Part shown: positions 50,401 through 59,400 of the stretch, one piece after another | How positions within the stretch are numbered: the stretch's first letter is position 1 | Layout of the letters: each line of letters begins with the position of its first letter | Source of the DNA: Trichobilharzia szidati | Lineage: Eukaryota > Platyhelminthes > Trematoda > Strigeidida > Schistosomatidae | Assembly: GCA_944472155.2 (NCBI GenBank) | Contig: OX235279.1 | Span: 137,550,920-137,614,919, forward strand | Direction of reading: 5' to 3' | DNA: 64,000 bases | The notes under the pieces: generated by a model | Databases searched by the model: none | What the model saw: only the letters and a program-made list of their open reading frames with translations | What the model was told of the DNA's origin: nothing | Made by a program: the position numbers and the translations under genes

Positions 50401-53400
50401 TGTTTGTTTATGATTATGTAGTGGATGTCTCTTTTTTTTACGGAACTACTTTTACCACTTTCTTTTTCCTCAAGGATTTCTAATTCTGTCCCTCTCTGCC
50501 TCTTGACTGACTGGCTACTTTAAGAAAGATTTGGAAAATAGCACTGATGCGTAGAATTATCTGATAAAATATACTTTCTCTCTCTCTCTGATTTGATAAG
50601 TTTCAACTCGTTAGGGAACAAGATTTCATGTTTAAAAAATCAGTAATTGCAATACACATGCTGTGTTAATCTTAAATTGTTATAGCCATACAAATCTATA
50701 TTCACTCCATCTTCGCGCACATTTCATCCTATCTCTTAATTCTCCACTGTTGTCAATTATATCTCTATACGAATGTTGAAGATTCCAAAAAATTTCATCT
50801 TCACTATTCTCTTAAAGTTTCATATTCTTTCATCCTTGTTTTTTTTCTTTTGTAATATCGTTTTAAGTTTGAATGCTGCTTGGATAAAAGTTGAAAAAAA
50901 AACTTTCTCCGTTTACCTGTGTTTTACTGTCAGATAGTGTCGGTTTCTTCGTATTCAGCTGCATAGTAGAAATCTTTAATTTGTTTCCTAGAAATTCTCA
51001 ATATCCATAATCATTTTCCACCCTCTTTCTGGTGAATTTTATGTATTTTAATATGTGGTTTCTATGATTCTCTTTCCTAGACAACTATATATAATATATG
51101 TATGTATATATCCGTAAGAAAAACAGTTTACAAAGAATTTATGTCTAAAGTTGATTAGGATAAAACTATTCATTTTCATGTTAGTAATCCTAATTTCTAC
51201 ATTTTCTACATTTCTAGGTGATTCTGGAATTATACCACGTAAGTCCAGTGTTGGATCAAGTGGATTATTGTCAACTTCTAGTCAACATCCGTCAAATTCA
51301 CGTCGTATTATAAGAACTGATTCCGCTTCTAGTTCTCATGCTCATTCTGTATCTAACTTGTCTAATAACAAACGATCAAATCATGCAGAAAATTCTCCAT
51401 CTGGACATCAAGTTAATTCTCAGTCTAATGATTCAGCACATAGTGTAGAATCGACTACAATCAATACTAGAGGGCATGTTTTACAACGTATTCTTTTTAG
51501 ATCATATGCAACCTGTGATCTGTGTCAAAATTCATGCTCTAGTGTTTTTCATCCTCCTTTAGCTTATCAGTGTACAGATTGTCAGGTGAGTGATGCATAT
51601 GAAATGCATATATGCAATTGATATAATTTTATAATTTCATGTCTTACAACTTTTATCTACTTCTTTGTGTCAGAGAGGTGATTTGGCAACTACTTCGCTA
51701 CTACGGGGTGCCGCCGACAATTATACATCTCATCCAACAGTTGTATGACAACGCTGCATGCCAAGTAATCCACAATGGGAAACTTACGGAACCCTTCGAA
51801 GTGAGGACAGGCGTAAGACAAGCTGGCTGCCTACTATCGCCAATGATTTTCTTGATTGCAGTAGACTGGATAATGCGACAAACAGTGGGCAATGAGGAAA
51901 CAGGCATAAAATGGACACACACAAAAAACTTGGAGGATCTGGACTTCGCCGATGATATTTGTCTGATCTACCACAAACTGGAAGATATGCAAGCGAAAAG
52001 CAACAAGTTGGCAGAAGAAGCATCCAGAGAAGATAGGACTTCAGGTGAACATAGAGAAAACGGAGGTGATGAAGATACCTGGGCAACACCAACAGCCACA
52101 GCAACAACAACAGACAGCAATCAGCATAAATGGAAGGAACCTGAAAGAAACTACCTCCTTTACCTACTTGGGAAGCATTGTTTCAACTACAGGCGGAACT
52201 GATGAGGATATCAAAGCAAGGATCGGGAAAGCAAGACAAGCTTTCACTACTCTCAAGCCTGTGCGGAGGTCAACAACACTCAGCATCAAAAATAAGATCC
52301 GGATTTTTGACTCCAATGTGAAGTCAGTGCTATTATACGGATCAGAGGCTTGGCGCGTCATAAAGAGCATCTCAAACAAACTACAGACCTTCATTAACAG
52401 TTGTCTTCGCTCAATGCTACTCAAGATCAGATGGTCAGAAAAGATCAGCAACAGGGATCTCTGGGAGCGAACCAACCCAGCAGAAATCGAGTGTCAAACA
52501 AATAGGCAGGAAGAAATGGAGATGGATTCGCCATACTCTGAGAAAAGAAACCATCAAGTGACATCACTAGACAAGCCATTGCTCGAGTGGAACCCGAAAG
52601 GGAAGCGGCGAGTTGGTCGTCCAAGGGTGACTTGGAGGAGGTCATGTGAAGAGGAGATGAAAACGTGTAAGCAGACTTGGAGCCAGGTGAAGACTCTAGC
52701 AGAGAACCGAACGCAATGGAGACGCACGGCTGAAGCCCTATGTTCCTGTAGGAATTAAAGGATACAATAATAATAATAAATAGTATAAATCAAATATCTC
52801 CAAGTGATAGTACACTTATAATAAAGAAAAGGTATTAGTGAGTCTTTCGCCACGGCAGTTGATTTTTAGTCGTATCAACTCATCACTGACTATAAGTTCT
52901 CATGGTCTTATAAACATCAAGCAAACAAATTGCGTATTCTCTATGACGCTGAAGTCTAGATTTACTGATTGGCACCATAATACGACCTGGCTATCCTTAA
53001 CTTACTTCCAATTTAACCTCTCTCTGGGGTAATTCAGTAAGGAAGACTTCTAGACGTCAGTGTCATTGATGGATACGAATTCATCTTGAAAGAGCCATCG
53101 ACTTATAATGTGTGAATCAACTAGTCTAAAAAGCCGAGGCCGGATAGATTCAATCAAAAATCAAATATGTTGTATTCAAGTGTCTGGGCTACAGTCAAAG
53201 ATGTATGTGCATTTCACTTTGTATGGACACTATTAGATACTCTTTGTGCCCCGCAAAACTCATTCTCAGTGTTCGCAAATGATAACTTACTAATTTTTAT
53301 CAGGATTTACAAGTTGAACTAAATGAATCAGCCACTGTCAATTTAAAAGTATAACAGCTTTAAAAGAATATCACTGCGAATCAGCTAACAGACAGGAGTT

Positions 53401-56400
53401 TATATTTTCGTTTGTAAGGTACACTTTAGCTCTTTTGAATTTCTCTTCTCTACCTTTGTGTGCTTTATGGACTGTGACAACTTGAACAAGTATACTTCTG
53501 TGCGACGTTCTACGCTGAAAGGATTTATAAAATACCACTACAACCACATGAATGAAATACCTGTATCAGATTTAGAAGGTGTTTGGAAAGTCGATCAACT
53601 AAGCTGAATAGACCACATTTTAAAGGAAATAGACTAGCATAGTTGAAATTTTCCTACAGGAAAAACGATTACAATATTGTGTGTTGGTACCATCTATGAA
53701 ATACTTCAGTTCTTAATTTCAGCCAACCTGTTTGTTTCTTGTGGAGTGTGTTGCGTAACATTGCTAACTGAATGTCCTACTTTTTGGCGTATAATATATA
53801 ACCTTTATCCTTCATTGGGGTGCTACGCTACGGTAACCAATCTAGTCGTTGTAGTAAGCGAATCAGTTTTACTTTGACCAATGAACAATGCAGTTTTCTG
53901 TAAGTCTTATAGCGTCTTCAGGTTTGTCGTTACACTTGATTTATTCTTAATGTAGGCTATTCTACTCAGAAATAAGTACAACTTGTTAGTTGCTTAGTGG
54001 CGTTTTCGAAAGGACTTAGACTAAAAGCATCCAACTTATCTAGTTCAAAATTCAGTATTCTCACTTCACAGACTATATTCATCAACATCCCGCTCATATT
54101 TACTTGAAGCTGATACATATGTCTATGGCGAAATGTATACCTTATACATTTATTACCTACCTACTACCTATAATTCCCTTGATGTCTTTCCGGTTCAGTT
54201 AACTATCTTAGTTCATCAATAATAGAATAAAGGTGCTTTAATTCCGTTATTATATTAAGAAAAGATTTTTAAATACTGTCTTTACTCCTTTACCCTGTTT
54301 ATGTATGTGTGAATGTATTTAAGTATGTTTATGTTATGTTTGTGGACATTCATCTGCTTTTTAAAAAAATTTATTTTTCTTTATTATTTCGTTGATTCTA
54401 TCTGCATAGATTAAACTGCATGCATGGCATTTGGAGAATAATGATTATACTTTACCTCAGTGTGCTAAAGCTGTCGGTGTTTGTTTATTACGTGCACGTA
54501 CAGTTCATGATAAAGAACAATGGATGGAGTATTTATTATTGGCCATCAAAACAACAAAGTTGTTATCATCATCTAATACAACAATTCGTAAATCTAATAA
54601 TGCAGAAGTGCCAATATCATCAATCCAACAACAATCGACTCCTCCAATAACGACAACAACACGCAGTATTTCTCTTCATGGATATGGTCCATCTCAATGT
54701 AAGCATTAAATTATGAAAACGTTGGTATGCTGTTGTGAATCAATACTCTCTTCTGCATCCATCTATTTGAATTTTCGCTTATCGTTTGTATTCATTCCCC
54801 TCCCCTTCTCTCAGTGATGCTTCCAGAATATTCTGCGGCAAATTTTCACTACGAGAAATGTACATAATACAAAATGGACCTGTGTTAATTTGTATCAATG
54901 CAAGTTTTCATATTTCCTTTAAAATTATTAAAATTAGTAGTAAAAACAGACATTGTTAAGCCCATTAAATAAATTATTAAAAAGTAAGCGATTCGATCAG
55001 ATGTGGTTGTAAATATAAGTCATTTGAAAATATGCCTTTGAGTGAATTCAAAGCGATTTTCTGCCTCATCAGTTGTCTATTTCGGTAGTATAGTAGTTCA
55101 CGACTAAAAAACTCCATTTTCCAGCATAGATGAAGTAAAGATAAACTTCATCAGTTCGAGTTACATCTTTGTTGAATGACAGTTCACTTTCATTCTAGCC
55201 GATCTTAACATCTTGACAACAGAAATGTAACTTACAAGTTTCAGCCAGCTGCATAACCAGAAAAATTCACAATATCATTATCCCACTTACATATACCTCT
55301 GCTTTGGTTGTTTAGTAATTTCACAACACAATAGTGAGGCCATGAGAATGACAGTGACCTGATACTACGAAACCTAGGACTCCATTTATGAGGGTTTAGT
55401 TTCACAGTGCTCCTACAGAGTGAGTCACACAGACAGCACATATTTGTAGCGATGCATATTTAGAAAGTTAGTTTGAGTATTGATGTTTCTTCTCAGGACC
55501 TCGCCTACTTTACTACATACATCTGTGTCCAAAAAGAGCGCAGCTTGCGCGCGAAAATGACAACATTTTCCCCCAGAAAATGAATTCAATCGCCAGAGAA
55601 ACTTCAATACACAGAAACAACATCAAAGATAAATTGATTCTTAGCTGAAATCAGAGAGACCGAACAACGCAGGTTGATGAAAGCCGTTGGAAAACCAGTC
55701 AGCCGATGTGTCTACCTTTGATGAAAGCAAAGATAAGCATGGAAACATTGTGTGTTAGAAGGTGGGAAGGATACTCAGATTGCCAAATAGATGAGAAAAT
55801 ATGGAATAGAAGCACTGGGAATCTGTGAGAGCAGGTGACATGAAAGTGAACTCTTCAAAACATTAGATAGTTCTAGGCTATTGGCAGCCATCTAGTATAA
55901 TCAAATCAGTGTGAACCGTGATGGCGAGCTACTTGGAATGGTGGCCACATTGCAAACCTGACTGAGAGAATTCAGTCTGCACCAAAGAAAGGAGTAGACA
56001 CATCGCACTAGTTATTAGTGTCCAATCAGAGTACTCTTCAAAATGTTAACTAGAGAGTCAGTAATCCACTCCGGTCACCGAAATGACAATCACGAGGTGG
56101 TGGATATCACGAAGTCACCAAGAGCATCCAAAGGTGTTATGCAACGAGAACCAATCTGTTCCATGATAATGATAGCAGGAATCAACTCTAAATGTAGGAA
56201 AGTTACCATTGTCTAATTCAACGCTCCAATGAGCAAAGCGAAACAATAAGGGGATGACTTCCACAGAGAACTGCAAACTTTAATGGAGAATACCTCAGCC
56301 AGATGTGAAATTTGAAATCGTAATGGGTGATATGAATGCGAAACTGGGAACAAGCAATACATGAAGTAAGCTCATGGTGGATTGACATCCTCTCGGTGAG

Positions 56401-59400
56401 GTGAATGTGAACTGACAACTCTGCATACCTCCACCATACTTTTAATGTGGGGCTGAACGTTTCATTCGCTGAGTTTTCCCAGCTATCCATGAATATATCT
56501 GACACAATCGGGGATATTGGTGACCCTATGGCAACTCCCTCAGTTTGTTTGTGTATTTTCCCCTGGAATTTAAATACTGTAGAAGTCAGGCATAGCTGCA
56601 CTCCCAGCGTTGTCCTCTAGTGATACTTTTGTTCTAAGTTCAAGTTCTTGGTCAGAAATGAGTTCGTTTCTGACTGCTTCTGTAGCCATATTTACTGCTA
56701 TACGTGTATATAAATTGACCATCATTTTTTCTTCACTGTCTAATTTTAAATTATTCAATCTATGTTTTAGTTCATAAGAATTTGTTAGCCTAGATTTTGA
56801 GTGGCTTTTAAGGGGATTTAATAGCATGGCTAAATATTTAGATAATTCATAAGTAGGTGAATTTCTAAAATGAACTATAGGTCTATTAGGGTATTCTGAC
56901 TTATGAACTTTAACAACACCATACATCCTCCTCCTGGGGTTATTAGTTTTCGGCACTAAATTAAACCATTTAGACTCACCTAGGAACGGCTTCATTCGGT
57001 GTATAAGGTCCGCTGTGGATTTCTTAACCTTATTCATAACGGCGTTTATTGATTTCTCAATTTCCTCATATGGTCTTGTTTGTAAGTGAGTATTCACCTT
57101 GTCCAAATAGTGTGATTTGTCTAATATTACTGTTGCATTTTCTTTGTCTGACTTTGTGATTACTATATCCTTGCTATTCTTAAAGTGTTTTGGAGCTTCC
57201 ATTTCTGGATTTGTTAGGTTAGGCTTTCCTCATTTTTGTCGTTTTAATGTTAGTGCACATTGTCTCCGTACTTCGTCAACCGTTGTTTTGACCATCCCAC
57301 TCAGTGCTGTTTTTATTTAACGGATGATATCGTCAGGTTTTAGTTTCCAAGGACAAGTCTATTGACTCCTACCTCAAAATCAGATAGACTTCATATCAAC
57401 CTCGAAAACATCGAGAGGCAGCATGCTGGACACAAAATCTTAAGTAGGAGCGGCCTCAGCCACAATTTCATGCAAGGAACTCTCAAAGTCAAGTTGAAGC
57501 CTTCAATAAAGCTGGAGATAGATCACAACTGAAGCTCGACACTCAGGAACTAAACTTCGTAATCACAAAGGAGACATTCATTTTGACCGTCAGAGCAGGA
57601 TCGTAGACATTCAGTAGCATCACTGAGGAAAGTTGTGTTAAAGGGCAGTGGGACCCTTTGAGAGCGATATTAAAGGAAACCTGTATAGTCATTTTAGGAA
57701 GAAATAGAGGCAAGACAAGGAATGGTTCTGTACAGACATCTGGAAGTTAATAGGGGCGAGGAAGAGAGATAGATTGTGGAAAGGAAGATGAACCAGTTCA
57801 AAGTTGGACACAAAAAGAGAAGCTGAGTTCAATCTATAGCTCACTGAACAAATAAGTGAAGAAGAGTGCTAGGAAAAACAAAAGACATTTTTATGACACA
57901 CTCGAAACTAAAGCAGACACAACAGGCTGCAGGTAAGGGGACGTCGAAGCACAATATCAGATAAACAGTTCGCTATCCGAAAAGAGATGGAGACAGATGA
58001 AACTAATGAAAGCTAGTGCAGGGGACCTAATTATCAGTGCCACATGTCAGGTGATCCACAAGGGAAAACTCAGCGTCGCCTTCGAATTGGAGACATGAGT
58101 AAGACAAGGCTGCTTACTGTAACCTGTGATATTGTTGATTGTGGTAGACTGGACCATGTGGCTGGCAGGTTGTGGGAAGCGAAGAGAGAGGAATTCGTTG
58201 GGTGAAAACGAAGAAGAAGAAGACTCTAAAAGATTTGAACTTCTCGAACTACTTATGTGCAATGTCACACCAATTCGAAGATGTATAGGGGGCAACCAAC
58301 CAACAGGTTCGAGAGAAGAAGCAGCGAAGACAGTACTTCATGTGAACGAACATGAAGAAGACGGAGGTGATGAAGATACCTAACCAGCAGAAACGACACC
58401 AACAACGCGCAGCAGTCACTATCAACGGGAGAAATGTAAAGGAAGTCACCTCTTTGACTTATCTAGACAGCGTGATTTCCACAACAGGTGGCACAGATGA
58501 AGATGTCAAAGGCAGGATCGGAAAGGCGAGACAGAGCTATTCTCCCCTGAAATCAATGTGAAAGTCTACTGAATTATGCATAAAGAAGAAGATCGAGATT
58601 TTCCACACTAATGTCAAATCAGTTGTTTTACATAGTTCAGAGAACTGGTGCGTCACAGAAAGTATTTTGGACATACTTCAAACGTCCATCAACAGCTGAT
58701 CGATGCTGAAGATGAGATGATGAAATGGACTAAACAGACGGAACTGTGTAAATGAAGCAACTAAGAAGCTATTGCTAGACAAATGTGTGGAAGAAAGTGT
58801 TGATAGATCCGATCTATACTGAGGAGACTTTTGCGTGACACCATGAGCAAGACATATCCTCGAGTGGATTGTGAATAGGAAAGGATGAGTTTTGTGATCG
58901 AGGATGAGATGTAACACATCGTGTGTGGAGCAGATGTGTGAGGCCATGGACAGTCGTTGAGTCTGGTGAAGAGGACTACAGGGAGGCGGATGAAATTAAG
59001 ATGTACTAATGAACCTAAGTGATTTTTAATATATATTTTTTTCTTATAGCTTGAAACCACACAGTATTTTTGATACAAGTATGGAATTTCCAGCATATGA
59101 TATCGTAGCCCAAATTTGCAGGCCGACCATAGATATCAGGTGTGCGTCGACAGGGGATCGAAACCCGGACCATGTGCATGGTCGGCGAGAGTCCTAACCA
59201 CTGGGCTACCGACGCACAAATTTCTTCAGTAACCACCAATGCACCAATCTGGTGTGACAACACTAAAGTATAAACCAATGTAATCAGTAAGTCTATCGTT
59301 TAGTCAGATGTAGTTACTGTTTGTACCTGGCATAGATAAACGTTTGTGCCTACCGCATTTATGCTTCGATCGTTTCTACATCTTTTGAATTACTTCATTT

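Larger units (their letters stand above)
47256..51217. other. ROCK intron 12
   Basis: 4 kb. It holds an (AT)n tract 47369-47410, a SINE A copy (-) 47404-47540, a foldback element 47617-48210, a Penelope terminal fragment about 48485-48580, a SINE B fragment about 48595-48720 and a LINE fragment (-) about 49315-49925. A (TTA)n run sits near 50140-50165. The stretch 50260-51120 is AT-rich with nothing recognisable. Confidence 0.8.
51586..54409. other. ROCK intron 13
   Basis: 2.8 kb. The first third is an RTE-like LINE in sense orientation (51668-52795). A LINE 3' terminus of the second lineage lies at about 53440-53530. The rest (52800-53430, 53540-54400) shows nothing recognisable. Confidence 0.85.

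Noticed and set aside
51639..52758. Host protein-coding gene inside intron 13
   Set aside because: Both open frames are pieces of one reverse transcriptase (CQVIHNGKLTEPFEV, LDFADDICLI) separated by a frameshift: a 5'-truncated LINE.
56218..57202. Antisense host gene of 210 plus 127 codons
   Set aside because: The frames contain Penelope reverse-transcriptase motifs (TKSDKENATVILDKS, EGVAIGSPISP), end before the catalytic motif, and sit inside a LINE.
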